Source: Aliihoeflea sp. 40Bstr573
Lineage (GTDB): Bacteria > Pseudomonadota > Alphaproteobacteria > Rhizobiales > Rhizobiaceae
Direction of reading: 5' to 3'
DNA: 64,000 nucleotides
Assembly (NCBI RefSeq): GCF_024105655.1
Contig: NZ_JAAAMH010000002.1
Coordinates: 186,001-250,000 of the forward strand
Part shown: piece by piece, positions 46,493 to 56,004 of the stretch
Layout: every line of letters begins with the position of its first letter
Position numbering within the stretch: the first letter of the stretch is position 1
The notes under the pieces: model-generated
What the model was told of the DNA's origin: nothing
The model's input: the letters and a program-made list of their open reading frames with translations, nothing else
Databases searched by the model: none
Made by a program: the position numbers and the translations under genes

Positions 46493-48400
46493 ATGGCAGT
46501 TGAAGCTGAACGACTTCTGGCCGTCTTCGAGGCTCGTTTTTCTAGCCTCGAGAAAGCGCTGACGAAAGCACGAAACGACTCCAGCAAAGCTTTCACGTCA
46601 ATCGAAAAGGATGCGGCGCGCGCTGAAAATGCATTGGCCGGTGTGGGAAGCAAAGGCGTTCCCGGCATCGACAAGGCCACGAAGGCGATTGGCCGTACGC
46701 GCTTCGAGACGGCCAATCTTGCGGCGCAGTTTAACGATATCGGCGTCCAGCTCGCAGGGGGTCAGTCGCCTTTCCTAATTGCAGTTCAACAAGGCGCGCA
46801 GATCAACCAAGTGCTCGGTCAGGCGGGAGCGCGTGGTGCAGTTTCAATGCTCGGGGGCGCCTTTGCCTCGCTGTTGAACCCCGTATCGTTGGCGACTATC
46901 GCCGTCATAGGTCTCGGCGGCGCTGCCGTTCAGTACTTCGCGTCCATGATGGACGACGGGGCTCAGTCAGAAGAGTCACTAAAGCGCCAGGTCGATCTTA
47001 TCCGGCGCGTGGCGGATACTTGGGGAGACGCAGTTCCGGAACTGCGTGAGTATGCGAATGAGCTTCAGCGCATCCAGGAGCAGACTGACCGCATAACGGC
47101 CGGCGACAACCTTCGCGAAGCTCTTTACCAGCCGCTCGAAGACGCCGTGAATGGTATCAATGCAGCGATGGCAGAATACTCATCGGCCTTGCAAGAGGCT
47201 GGTGTTCAATCGCCTGCGATAACCGAACTTCGGAACGCCTTCAGCAATTTGAGGGAAGAGCTTGAGGCAGGCACCGCCGATGCGGAAGACGCGGAGCTTG
47301 TACAGAGCGCCTTGAACGAGACGATGAAGCTTGGCGTAGGCGACGCTACCGGCTTTGCTGATGCGCTCGCTATTCTTGCTGGTCAATTGCAGGATGTGGC
47401 GGATCGAGCCAACGCGGCAGATAGCAGCATTTCGGCGCTGAACGATCGAGGTGGCATTCCCTACAGCGAATTCGGCGGGGGCCGAGGCAGCGATCCCCGC
47501 AGCATCGAGAAAGACGACTACTGGCGTGGCCGATACCTTCCTGATCCTGAAGCCCCGGCTAAGCCAGATCGGTCGGCGAAGAGCGCCCGCGACAAGGCGG
47601 CTGCCGAAGCGCAACGCGAGCGCGATGCCGTCCAGGATCTGATCGAGAACCTGCAATTCGAGCGCTCGCTGATCGGCATGACGGCCGTCGAGAAGGAAAA
47701 GGCAAACGCCTTGCGACGCGCCGGCACAGCTGCGACCGACGAGGAAGCGCAGCAGATCATGACGCTGGTCGAGGCGACTTATACCCAGCGCGAGGCTTTG
47801 AAGAACCAGGAGGAAGCCTACAAGCAGCTGCAGCGCGCGGGCGAAACCGCGATCAACGGCCTCATGACGGCGATGGCCGATGGCAAGATCGAGGCCGAAG
47901 AACTGCTGTCGATCCTACTGAGTGTCGCCCAGCAGCTGATGAGCATGAAAGGCGGCGGCGGCAGTATCCTGTCTGCGCTCTTCGGCGGCGGTGGCGGCGG
48001 CACGAACTGGAACGCGTTGTCGGCATCGGGCAAGTATCTGTTCGACAGCGGCGGCTATACCGGGCCCGGAGGCCGTCGCACCCCGGCAGGCGTCGTCCAC
48101 AAGGGCGAAGTCGTCTGGTCCCAGCGCGATATCGCTCGGGCCGGTGGCGTCGGTGTCGTCGAGGCGATGCGCCGTGGGCTTCGCGGCTATGAGAACGGCG
48201 GGGCTGTCCGACTTGCGCCTTCGCCTGCCCGGTTGCCTGCGTCTGGGGCCGAGACGGGCGCCGTGACGCTTCGCATCATCAATGAAGAGGGGCCGATGTT
48301 CCGGACGACTGTGCGGACAGAGGCCGAGGGCGTCAGCGTCCAGGTCGTCGAGCAGAACAACAAGGCGCTCGCGAACTGGCGCCAGAATGGTGGCAACTGA
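46493..48400 (+). CDS. Tail tape measure protein
   Basis: 635 residues. N-terminal coiled coil, a conserved FETANLAAQFNDIGVQLAGGQSP ... AVQQGAQINQVLGQ block (tape measure N-terminal domain), two hydrophobic stretches (AFASLLNPVSLATIAVIGLGGAAV; SILLSVAQQLM), and a C-terminal GGYTGPGGRRTPAGVVHKGEVVW block typical of lambda gpH-like proteins. Its length sets the tail length; at roughly 0.15 nm per residue this implies a tail of about 95-100 nm. Confidence 0.93.
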   Translation: MAVEAERLLAVFEARFSSLEKALTKARNDSSKAFTSIEKDAARAENALAGVGSKGVPGIDKATKAIGRTRFETANLAAQFNDIGVQLAGGQSPFLIAVQQGAQINQVLGQAGARGAVSMLGGAFASLLNPVSLATIAVIGLGGAAVQYFASMMDDGAQSEESLKRQVDLIRRVADTWGDAVPELREYANELQRIQEQTDRITAGDNLREALYQPLEDAVNGINAAMAEYSSALQEAGVQSPAITELRNAFSNLREELEAGTADAEDAELVQSALNETMKLGVGDATGFADALAILAGQLQDVADRANAADSSISALNDRGGIPYSEFGGGRGSDPRSIEKDDYWRGRYLPDPEAPAKPDRSAKSARDKAAAEAQRERDAVQDLIENLQFERSLIGMTAVEKEKANALRRAGTAATDEEAQQIMTLVEATYTQREALKNQEEAYKQLQRAGETAINGLMTAMADGKIEAEELLSILLSVAQQLMSMKGGGGSILSALFGGGGGGTNWNALSASGKYLFDSGGYTGPGGRRTPAGVVHKGEVVWSQRDIARAGGVGVVEAMRRGLRGYENGGAVRLAPSPARLPASGAETGAVTLRIINEEGPMFRTTVRTEAEGVSVQVVEQNNKALANWRQNGGN

Positions 48401-49047
48401 TGCCGATCGAGATGCCTTCCTTTGCCGGGTTCGATCTGATCACCCAACGCTTCGACCCGATCGTGACCAAGGGTGTCTCCTACATGGAGGGGCGGCGTTC
48501 GGAGGCGATGGTATCGATGACGCCCTATTGGGTGGCCAGCTATTCGACGCCCACGCCGCACCTGGCGCATCTGGGCGAGGCCGATGCCTTCATGATGGAC
48601 ATCGAGGCGGGCGAGACGTTTCGCGCTTTCGACACGACACGGCCTCGTCCGTTGGAATATCTGAAGGGGCCGCTGGCAGGGACACGCGCGGGTGGCGGCG
48701 CCTTCGACGGCACGGCGACGATCACGGCGCGCACGTTCAACAGCGTGACCGTCTCCGGGCTGCCGGCGAACTTCCAGTTCCGCGTGTCCGACTATGTCGA
48801 AGTGCGGAAGTCGGACACGCTCGTTTCGCTTCACCGCGTACGTGCTGACGTGCAGGCCAGCGCTGGGGGCGTCGTCACGCTGCCGATCCGCATGAACCTC
48901 GACGCCGGTGTGTTCACCCTGCCGCTCACGGCCAATTTCGAAAAGCCGGCCTTCCTCGCGCAGATCGACGGCGGCTCTTGGTCCGCCAATAGGCAGAAGA
49001 CCGCGCGCGGCATTGGCTTTTCGGCAACTGAGGTATTCTTCTCATGA
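48400..49047 (+). CDS. Distal tail-region protein
   Basis: 215 residues, mainly beta: MPIEMPSFAGFDLITQRFDPIVTK ... TFRAFDTTRPRPLEYLKGPLAGTRAGGGAFDG. Encoded right after the tape measure, where the distal tail or minor tail protein lies in siphophages. Family not firmly recognised. TGATG overlap upstream, ATGA downstream. Confidence 0.75.
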   Translation: MPIEMPSFAGFDLITQRFDPIVTKGVSYMEGRRSEAMVSMTPYWVASYSTPTPHLAHLGEADAFMMDIEAGETFRAFDTTRPRPLEYLKGPLAGTRAGGGAFDGTATITARTFNSVTVSGLPANFQFRVSDYVEVRKSDTLVSLHRVRADVQASAGGVVTLPIRMNLDAGVFTLPLTANFEKPAFLAQIDGGSWSANRQKTARGIGFSATEVFFS

Positions 49048-49634
49048 GCCTTGACCCATCCGTAGAGGCCGCGCTCGACAGTGGGCAGATCAAGCGCTTC
49101 GACCTGATCCGGTTCGACCTGCCCGGCAAGAGCGTCGGCTATCACCGTGGCGGCCGGCTCTATACCTACAACGGGCTCGTCTACTACCCGAACCGATGGC
49201 TGCAGACGGGCGGCATGAACTCGGCGCTCGGCGTCGCGGTGACGACGCGCACGATCGTGTTCTCGAATGTGCCAACGGCGAACCCCGACGACGCAATCGC
49301 TACGCTGGAGAGCTACGAGTACCAGAACGCGCCCGTCATCATCGCGCATCTGGCGGGCGACCCTGTCACCGACCAGGTGCTCGGCATCCTCGCCTCGTCC
49401 ATCTACGAAATCGATCAGGTGTCCTACCAGAAGGGCGCGGCGGGCGAGAACGGCGAACGGACGCTGACGATCTCGATTGATCTTCAGCCGCCCGGCCGAT
49501 CCGCGCGCGGGGCCACGCTGGTGAAGCGCTCACCGGCAGAGCAGAACTTCGACAACTCCGCCAACGACACGAGCCTGGAATACGTGGCCGTCAATGCGCA
49601 ATGGCCGCTTGAATGGGGGCAAAGGCAAGGATGA
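49044..49634 (+). CDS. DUF2163-like minor tail protein
   Basis: 196 residues: VEAALDSGQIKRFDLIRFDLPG, then GGRLYTYNGLVYYPNRWLQTGG and the C-terminal LIDLQPPG-like block. This resembles the DUF2163 / GTA gp13 group of tail-tip hub proteins between the distal tail protein and the NlpC/P60 peptidase. Confidence 0.75.
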   Translation: MSLDPSVEAALDSGQIKRFDLIRFDLPGKSVGYHRGGRLYTYNGLVYYPNRWLQTGGMNSALGVAVTTRTIVFSNVPTANPDDAIATLESYEYQNAPVIIAHLAGDPVTDQVLGILASSIYEIDQVSYQKGAAGENGERTLTISIDLQPPGRSARGATLVKRSPAEQNFDNSANDTSLEYVAVNAQWPLEWGQRQG

Positions 49635-50026
49635 CACGCTTCGAGAAGGTCGAGGCCGTCATCGCCAGGGAACTCGCCAAGCCGTACGTCGTCGGCAAGT
49701 CCGACTGCTTCCTGATGGGCCTGCGCGTTGCGACAGCGCTCGGTGCCAAGGGCATCATCACGCAATATGCGGGCCGCTATTCGACGCTGAAGGGCGCGCA
49801 GCGCGTTCTCCGCCGTCTCGGGCACAAGAGCCTCGTCACGCTGATGGAAACGCATCTGGAACCCTGCGCGCCGGCAATGGCCCGCATGGGCGACCTCGTC
49901 GTGCTCCAGGTCGGCAGCGCAGAGCATCTTGGCGTCTGTCTCGGCGCGCGCTTCCTGACCAAGACAGAGCGCGGCCCGGCCACCTACGACATCACCGCCG
50001 TGACTGCGGCCTTCCGCGCGGGATAA
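49631..50026 (+). CDS. DUF6950 / NlpC-P60-like tail protein
   Basis: 131 residues. A catalytic-type Cys in GKSDCFLMGLRVA and His in AEHLGVCLGARF match the DUF6950 family, which is related to NlpC/P60 and sits at the GTA gp14 position. It may locally open peptidoglycan during DNA injection. ATGA overlap with the upstream gene. Confidence 0.82.
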   Translation: MTRFEKVEAVIARELAKPYVVGKSDCFLMGLRVATALGAKGIITQYAGRYSTLKGAQRVLRRLGHKSLVTLMETHLEPCAPAMARMGDLVVLQVGSAEHLGVCLGARFLTKTERGPATYDITAVTAAFRAG

Positions 50027-50032
50027 GCATTC

Positions 50033-52585
50033 ATGGCGATCTTTACGGCTATCGGCGGTGCTATCGCCGGAGCGCTCTTTGCTGGCTCGGCACTGGCGGC
50101 AACCGTCATCTCGGGAGCACTGGCATTCGGCGCGAACCTGCTCGTCAGCTACCTGACGCGACCGAAGAAACGGAGCTACACGGCCGTCCAGGGTGAGGTG
50201 CAGTTCGGCGGCAACGTGCCGGTCGGCGCGATGTTCGGCACCGGTCTCGTGAAGGGCCAGCGCGCCTACTATGCGAAGTGGGGCAGCGGCAACAAATACA
50301 ATGCCGAACTGTTCATCCTGTCCAACGGCTGGTGCGACGGGCTGGAGCCGGAGGTCTATTTCTACGGCAAACGGCACGTCCTGATCCCGACTGCGACGGT
50401 CTCCAACGAGGTCGCCCGCTACCAGGTCTCCGGCTTCGGCGAGAAGCTGACGATCCGCTTCTATGACGGCCGGCCGGGCCAGGCTGCCGATGGCAGGCTC
50501 GTCTCCGTCTCGTCGTCTTCCGGCACGCCATGGAAGGCGACCAGCACCTGCGCCGGCATGGCCTATGTCATTGTCGAGCGCGAGTATGACGAGGCGCTGT
50601 TCGAGCAGGGCGTTCCCGACATCGGCTTCATTCTGCGCGGGCTTCGCCTTTACGATCCGCGCAAGGACTCGACCGTCGCGGGGGGCTCGGGTGCGCACCG
50701 CCTCGACAATGCCGCGACGTGGGAGTTCAGCCAGAACCCGGCTATCCAGCGGCTCAACTACCAGCTCGGGCTGCGCGGCCTCATCTCGTCGCGTACGCTG
50801 ATCGGCGAAGGCAAGTCGCTCGGGCAGCTCGACCTCGGCACCTACTTCGCGGCGATGAACGTCTGCGACACGCCGCGCAACGGCAAGCCGACCTATCAGG
50901 CTGCGCTCTATGTCGTCTCGGATGATGATCATACGGAGGTGCTGAAAGAGTTCGATGACGCGATGGCGGGCTATGGCCTCAACCGTCGCGGCCTGTCCGG
51001 CGTCCTCGTCGGTGCGCCGCAGATCCCGGTTGCCGCCATCACGGCCGACGACATCCCGACCGATCGCGCGCAACAGGTCCAGCTGCGCAAGTCGTCGTTC
51101 GACCTCTACAATCACCTGTCGGGCCAATTCATCTCGAAAGAGGACCAGTGGAACCCGGCCAGCCTGAAGCCGGTCTACGTCAATGCCGATATCGCCGCTG
51201 ACGGCAGGACGCGGCAGACCTCGAACGACTTCCTCCAGGTTTCCGACCCCGACATTGCACAGTATCTGCTGTCGATCCGCTATCGCCAGAACCGCAAGGG
51301 CGGCTCGGCAACGGTGCCCGTCTCGCGCCGGCTCGGGCTGCGGGTGCAGGAAGGCGAGTGGGTCACGTTCGAGGGCCGGACGTGGCTGGTCCGTGAATGG
51401 CAGTGCGACGAGGCGTTCAACCTCACGCTGGTGCTGGCAGAGACGGGCGCGGACATTTATTCGGAAGGCGGCATCGAGCCTGGCCCGATCGTTCTGCCCT
51501 CGACCCCGCCGATCAATCCGTCGGTGCTTTCGACGGTCCAGAACTTCGCCGTCGAAGTCGGCATGATCCAAGGGGCGGAAGGGTATCAGGTGCCTGCGCT
51601 GCGCTTCACCTGGACACCGCCGGAAGACCCGACGATCACGAGCGTTCGGTTCCTGTATGTGGCCGATGCTGCCCCTAGCACAACCAACGTGTTCGAGGAC
51701 GCGACGGCCGATGTCGAGGCCGGGGAATATATCACGACGAAGAACGTCGTCTCGGGCCGCTTCTATACCGCGCGCGCCACCATCACGACACGACCGGATC
51801 GGTTCAAGACCTTCACGCCGTGGGTGACGACGGCAACCGTCACCGGGCCGTTCACGATCTATCTTGATGGCGTGGTCGAGGAGGCCAACGAAAACACGAC
51901 CCGGCTTCTCGAATGGTCGAGCGGTGGGGCGCGTGAGGCGATCGAGCGGGCGCGGCTGAATGCGCTTGCCGAGCTGGACGATATGGCCTCGCGTGATGCC
52001 GACCGTCAGGTTCTCCGGCGGGAAATCGTTCTGGCCGATCAATCGAACCGTGCGGCCTGGTCAGAAGAGGTCATCGTCCTTCGATCTGAAGATCAAGTTC
52101 TGGCGCAGCGTCTCGAAGAGGTACAGGTCGAACTGGACACGACGGTCGCCAGTGCCATCGACCTGCTTTCTAGCGAAATCGAGATTGTAGATGGACGGGT
52201 GACGGCGAACGCCCAATCCATCCAGGAACTTTCGACGCAGGTCGATGGGGTCGAGTCGATCCTCACCATTCGCGCGCAGGCAGGCGGAACGGGCATTGGC
52301 GGCTGGGCAAGCTTCGGCGTGCAGGCGCGCGTGGGATCGGGCGACAGCTGGTCATCAGCAGCGATGTTCATTGAGGTCTCGGGCGGGCAGAGCCGTGTGG
52401 TCGTGGTGGCGGGTCAGTTCATCATCACGAACGGCGTTCAGGACGATTACCCGTTCATCTTCCAAGACGGGGTGCTGACGATGAACGCCACACGGGTGAA
52501 CCAGATCACGGCTGGCATTATCAGGTCTCCTGACAGCCGCATGGTCATCAATCTCGCCTCCGGCAGCCTGGATTGGTACGACTGA
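50033..52585 (+). CDS. Tail tip / host specificity protein (gpJ-like)
   Basis: 850 residues. An N-terminal hydrophobic segment (IGGAIAGALFAGSALAATVISGALAFG) is usual for gpJ/GTA gp15-type hub proteins. The long beta-rich hub follows (RLYDPRKDSTVAGG, FSQNPAIQRLNYQLG), then a fibronectin III-like region (VPALRFTWTPPEDPTITS), a coiled coil (about 650-710) and a C-terminal DUF1983-like domain (SGGQSRVVVVAGQFIITNG). Central receptor-interaction fibre at the tail tip. Confidence 0.92.
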   Translation: MAIFTAIGGAIAGALFAGSALAATVISGALAFGANLLVSYLTRPKKRSYTAVQGEVQFGGNVPVGAMFGTGLVKGQRAYYAKWGSGNKYNAELFILSNGWCDGLEPEVYFYGKRHVLIPTATVSNEVARYQVSGFGEKLTIRFYDGRPGQAADGRLVSVSSSSGTPWKATSTCAGMAYVIVEREYDEALFEQGVPDIGFILRGLRLYDPRKDSTVAGGSGAHRLDNAATWEFSQNPAIQRLNYQLGLRGLISSRTLIGEGKSLGQLDLGTYFAAMNVCDTPRNGKPTYQAALYVVSDDDHTEVLKEFDDAMAGYGLNRRGLSGVLVGAPQIPVAAITADDIPTDRAQQVQLRKSSFDLYNHLSGQFISKEDQWNPASLKPVYVNADIAADGRTRQTSNDFLQVSDPDIAQYLLSIRYRQNRKGGSATVPVSRRLGLRVQEGEWVTFEGRTWLVREWQCDEAFNLTLVLAETGADIYSEGGIEPGPIVLPSTPPINPSVLSTVQNFAVEVGMIQGAEGYQVPALRFTWTPPEDPTITSVRFLYVADAAPSTTNVFEDATADVEAGEYITTKNVVSGRFYTARATITTRPDRFKTFTPWVTTATVTGPFTIYLDGVVEEANENTTRLLEWSSGGAREAIERARLNALAELDDMASRDADRQVLRREIVLADQSNRAAWSEEVIVLRSEDQVLAQRLEEVQVELDTTVASAIDLLSSEIEIVDGRVTANAQSIQELSTQVDGVESILTIRAQAGGTGIGGWASFGVQARVGSGDSWSSAAMFIEVSGGQSRVVVVAGQFIITNGVQDDYPFIFQDGVLTMNATRVNQITAGIIRSPDSRMVINLASGSLDWYD

Positions 52586-53058
52586 TGGCGAACCGGGGCT
52601 TTATCAAGGATATCGGCGGGGCGAAGCGGATGCGTTTCGTGCGGCCCGGATACGACGCCAACGACATGGGTGTGCCGCCAAATCAGGTCATCTTCGACAG
52701 CGAGAACATCGGCGCGCTCTCGGTCTATACGTCGGGCGTGGTCGACGTTCAAACGCCGATCGACGGCTATATCGCGTCATGGTCTGATCTTGGGTTCACG
52801 CCACTGGCGATGGTCCAGTTCATGGGTCATCCATCGAGCCCGCGCGCCACAACCAATATCGGTCTTTCTACGACAGAATGGCGGTTTACGTTCCGGGGCC
52901 AGTCGGGTGGCGTGTCCGCCCCGCTGGGAGCGCCCAACAATGAGGGGCCTAAAGTATTCGTGTATTCGAACGGTCTGAGGATGAGGCTGCACACCAACTC
53001 GGGAACCGACGAATACCGTCTTTTCGTGAGGTACATCGTCTATAGGGCCGCCCTCTGA
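52585..53058 (+). CDS. Tail protein, PGYDxN paralog 1
   Basis: 157 residues, beta-rich. It opens with KRMRFVRPGYDANDMGVPPNQVIFDSEN, a motif shared with the next two genes. The rest is strand-rich (YIASWSDLGFTPLAMVQFMG) and ends RLFVRYIVYRAAL. Located between gpJ and the fibre, it is probably a minor tail/fibre component. TGATG overlaps on both sides. Confidence 0.75.
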   Translation: MANRGFIKDIGGAKRMRFVRPGYDANDMGVPPNQVIFDSENIGALSVYTSGVVDVQTPIDGYIASWSDLGFTPLAMVQFMGHPSSPRATTNIGLSTTEWRFTFRGQSGGVSAPLGAPNNEGPKVFVYSNGLRMRLHTNSGTDEYRLFVRYIVYRAAL

Positions 53059-53507
53059 TGGCTCATCGTGCAAGCATTCGCCTTTCGGGATCGCCGATCA
53101 TGCGCGTGGTCCCTCCTGGATATGACGTCAACAGCGCGCCGGCGCACCGCTTTCTGCTTCACGAAAGCTTTCTGTTCGCGCAACCGTTTTTCTACCAGTT
53201 CGTCGCGTGCCCGTTTGCCGGGTTCACCGGGCGAGACGTCCGGCAAGAAAGCGTCAACGTCCCGTTCCCGTTCGTTGGAAATGTGCCCGACATCGTGGTG
53301 TATCCGCGCCTGTCAAACGGGTTGATCTGCTTCCCCGGCCCGCTGTCCGAAGGGGCCGGCACGAATGCCGATGGGTTTGACGTTGAAGCCGGCTACGTCT
53401 CCTGGTCGATCAGTGCGTCGTCGCTCACGCTGACCTTCACGAAACAGACCGGCGCGAGACTGTCCCCGCAAGGTGCCTATGTCGTTCTGACAAGAAAGGC
53501 TGACTAA
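53058..53507 (+). CDS. Tail protein, PGYDxN paralog 2
   Basis: 149 residues. SPIMRVVPPGYDVNSAPAHRFLLHESF parallels the openings of paralogs 1 and 3; the remainder is strand-rich with VNVPFPFVGNVPDIVVYPRL. It differs strongly in sequence from its neighbours outside the motif, as expected of diversifying surface proteins. Confidence 0.75.
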   Translation: MAHRASIRLSGSPIMRVVPPGYDVNSAPAHRFLLHESFLFAQPFFYQFVACPFAGFTGRDVRQESVNVPFPFVGNVPDIVVYPRLSNGLICFPGPLSEGAGTNADGFDVEAGYVSWSISASSLTLTFTKQTGARLSPQGAYVVLTRKAD

Positions 53508-53959
53508 TGCCCCGCGCCGTTATCGACAATCGCGGGCCGAGGATCGCAAAGCCGGGATATGATGCCAACACTGCCCCGCCGCAGCATATGTTCTTCGACC
53601 CGGAGTTCGTTGCGGCCAGACTGTTCCAGACTGGAACCGTGACACTCGGCGAGGGCGCGCCATATGGCAACTTCAGGGTCGCATCCCACGGCTTCGGAAA
53701 GACGTTCCCTCAACCGCCCATCGTCTTGGTTGGCGGGGTCTTGGGGGATGGCGGACTCGATATTACGCCGTGGATTGACCAGCGCTTCGAGTCGACGGTG
53801 CTGCGCAACTGGTCCTACTACAGCGTTTACATCAGTACGACCGGCTTCACCCTTTATGTGCGCCGGCCGAGTGAAGTGACGCCGGGCGGTGCCACCTTCA
53901 ATTTCGGCTCCCCCGCCAATAACTGGCGATACTGGGTTCTCGACAACACGATGGCCTAA
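53507..53959 (+). CDS. Tail protein, PGYDxN paralog 3
   Basis: 150 residues. GPRIAKPGYDANTAPPQHMFFDPEF is the third occurrence of the same N-terminal module. The body has FGKTFPQPPIVLVGGVLGDGG and STTGFTLYVRR, aligning with the strand pattern of the other two. Starts directly at the stop of paralog 2. Confidence 0.75.
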   Translation: MPRAVIDNRGPRIAKPGYDANTAPPQHMFFDPEFVAARLFQTGTVTLGEGAPYGNFRVASHGFGKTFPQPPIVLVGGVLGDGGLDITPWIDQRFESTVLRNWSYYSVYISTTGFTLYVRRPSEVTPGGATFNFGSPANNWRYWVLDNTMA

Positions 53960-53978
53960 TCCAACAGGACAACCCAAC

Positions 53979-54182
53979 ATGACCGAACCGAACCAATCGG
54001 GTGGCGAAGCCGTGCCCGGCCCATCGCGCATTGCGCTTGATCCCGTCGCCGGCGTCTTCCAGCGCCGTTCGAATGGCGCCGAGACAAGCGAACTCTTGCT
54101 GGCCGACGAGGTCCGGCGCCTTCAAGGCGAGGTCGCGCGCCTTCAAGCCCGTCTCGCCGCCTATGAGAAGGACGACGCCTGA
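53979..54182 (+). CDS. Small coiled-coil tail protein
   Basis: 67 residues. A disordered N-terminus, the segment ALDPVAGVFQRRSNG, and a C-terminal coiled coil (TSELLLADEVRRLQGEVARLQARLAAYEK). It may trimerise or link the fibre to the tip. AGGA precedes the ATG; TGATG overlap with the fibre gene. Confidence 0.7.
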   Translation: MTEPNQSGGEAVPGPSRIALDPVAGVFQRRSNGAETSELLLADEVRRLQGEVARLQARLAAYEKDDA

Positions 54183-55534
54183 TGCCCACCTACAGCTTCT
54201 ACACGACGGGCACAGCCGGGGTTTCCAACGGCGGTGTCGACGTCAATTTCCAGAACGCCGGGTCTCTGGCCGGCGTGCGCGTCGGCGACCTCTTCGGCTC
54301 GCATGTGGGCCTCGGCATTCCGATCGCGGCCATACCCGGTCCTGCTGCCGTCACTCTGGCCTATCCGTGGCCCGGTCCCAGCCAGGCCAACGGTCCCTAC
54401 TCGATCATGCACACGCCCTACGACGCCGGGCTTCCTCAACAGCTTCAGAAGATCATCGATCGGCTGACCAGCGGCAACGTGTCGGCATTTGCCGATCTGG
54501 TCGGGGCGGAGGGCTTGCTCCCGTACTTCACCGGCGCGGGTCAGATGGCGGTAGCTGATGGACCGGCCGTGCGCGGCCTGATCGGTCTTGACGATCTCGG
54601 TGTCGGCTCATCGGCTGTCTTCATCACCAACGCGAATGATGCAGCGCTCGGCTCATTCACGCGATGGGAGGGCACTGACGGACAGGCAGCAGCGGCCAAT
54701 CTCCCGCAGCTTTCCGGTGGAGACTCCACGCCGCGCTGCTGGACGATCATCACCACGGGCGGTCCGGCCCGCGTGACGCAAATCGTCTCGGAGGTCTACC
54801 GTCTCGGCATCGCGACGCAGCACACCTTCCAGCGCTCGAAGCACGATGCCACCTGGAAATCCTATGTGCCGTTGGGTGGCGTCAACGTGGTGCGCTATCA
54901 GCAGTTCGCTGCATCCGGCGCCTATGTCCCGCATCCGGGAATGCTGTTTGCGATCTTCGAGGCCGTCGGCGGCGGCGGTGGCGGCGGTTGCGGCAGCGAC
55001 AACACGCTCGACCTTACCATTGGGTCTGGCGGCGGGTCCGGCAGCTATGGCCGTTCGGTGCGCCTGCGCTCGCAATTGAACGCATCAACAGCGATTACGA
55101 TCGGCGGCGGAGGTGCAGGCGGAACGGCAGGGGTCAACGGTGACGGCTCCAACGGTGGGACAACCGGCGTCGATGGTGTCCTGTCCTGCCCCGGCGGCCT
55201 CGGTGGCGGCATTGCGACAGGTGCAGGTACAACGTCGCCTGGCGGTCATGGCGGCGCCTCTGGTAGCGCCGACTATGTCGAAGCCGGTTCGTCGGGCACA
55301 GGCGGCAATACAGTCGTCGGCAACACCGGATCGATTACCCGCGTCAACAGCGGCAAGGGTGCCGATAGCTGGTTTGGCGCAGGCGGGCGCCACAACATCG
55401 GATCGCCCGGCGAGCCGGGTCGGGGCTATGGAGCGGGCGGCGGTCCTGGCGGCGTGTTCCAGTCGAGCGCCACGATCAATGGCGGTGCCGGGCGCGCCGG
55501 CTTCGTCCTCGTCACCGAATTCTGCGCATTCTGA
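54182..55534 (+). CDS. Tail fibre with glycine-rich receptor-binding domain
   Basis: 450 residues. The N-terminal 250 residues form a phage-fibre-like part (IIDRLTSGNVSAFADLVG, RWEGTDGQAAAANLPQ, GIATQHTFQRSKHDATWKSYV). From about residue 255 the sequence is a Gly-rich series (FEAVGGGGGGGCGS, IGSGGGSGSYGRS, ITIGGGGAGGTAG, GYGAGGGPGG), ending GRAGFVLVTEFCAF. Such a Gly-rich C-terminus resembles polyglycine-sandwich adhesins and glycine-rich needle domains of phage fibres; it is the likely host-range determinant. Confidence 0.85.
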   Translation: MPTYSFYTTGTAGVSNGGVDVNFQNAGSLAGVRVGDLFGSHVGLGIPIAAIPGPAAVTLAYPWPGPSQANGPYSIMHTPYDAGLPQQLQKIIDRLTSGNVSAFADLVGAEGLLPYFTGAGQMAVADGPAVRGLIGLDDLGVGSSAVFITNANDAALGSFTRWEGTDGQAAAANLPQLSGGDSTPRCWTIITTGGPARVTQIVSEVYRLGIATQHTFQRSKHDATWKSYVPLGGVNVVRYQQFAASGAYVPHPGMLFAIFEAVGGGGGGGCGSDNTLDLTIGSGGGSGSYGRSVRLRSQLNASTAITIGGGGAGGTAGVNGDGSNGGTTGVDGVLSCPGGLGGGIATGAGTTSPGGHGGASGSADYVEAGSSGTGGNTVVGNTGSITRVNSGKGADSWFGAGGRHNIGSPGEPGRGYGAGGGPGGVFQSSATINGGAGRAGFVLVTEFCAF

Positions 55535-55545
55535 TGGAGCCAACC

Positions 55546-56004
55546 ATGGGTAAGACCTATTGCCGGATCGAAGACGGCGTCGTCGCCGACGTGGCGCTGT
55601 TTGACGGCAACATGCCGCGCAACTGGCCTGACTACCATCAGTGGAAGCTTGGACATGGCGTTCAGATTGGCTGGACCTATGACGGGTCGAAATTCCACCC
55701 GCCTGAAGCGCCCGAACCCGCGCCGGCGACCGAGGACGACTATCGCCGCGCGATCCAGCGTCATGTCGATGCGACGGCGCAGTCCCGCAGCTATGACAAC
55801 GGCAACTCGCTCGCCAGCTACAAGGACAGCACGATCGCGCAATGGTCGGACGAGGCTGTCGCCTTCATCGCCTGGCGCGATCAGGTTTGGCTCTACGCCT
55901 ATGCCGAGCTCGACAAGGTGATGGCGGGTGAACGCGAGCAGCCGAGCGTGGAGGATTTTGTCCGCGAGTTGCCCGCTATTGGGTGGCCCGCCTCGACGGC
56001 ATGA
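55546..56004 (+). CDS. Tail fibre assembly-like protein
   Basis: 152 residues: MGKTYCRIEDGVVADVALFDGNMPRNWPDY..., a KFHPPE block, then a helical region RRAIQRHVDATAQSRSYDNGNSLASYKDS ... AWRDQVWLYAYAELDKV. This is the pattern of C-terminal XkdW/DUF4376-like domains in tail fibre assembly proteins. GGAG (6-nt spacing) supports the ATG at 55546 over that at 55534. Confidence 0.75.
   Translation: MGKTYCRIEDGVVADVALFDGNMPRNWPDYHQWKLGHGVQIGWTYDGSKFHPPEAPEPAPATEDDYRRAIQRHVDATAQSRSYDNGNSLASYKDSTIAQWSDEAVAFIAWRDQVWLYAYAELDKVMAGEREQPSVEDFVRELPAIGWPASTA

Noticed and set aside
49484..52042. 852-codon minus-strand open frame opposite the gpJ-like gene
   Set aside because: Composition (Arg/Asp/Leu with no domains) is that of an antisense shadow; the plus-strand tail protein has clear hub motifs.
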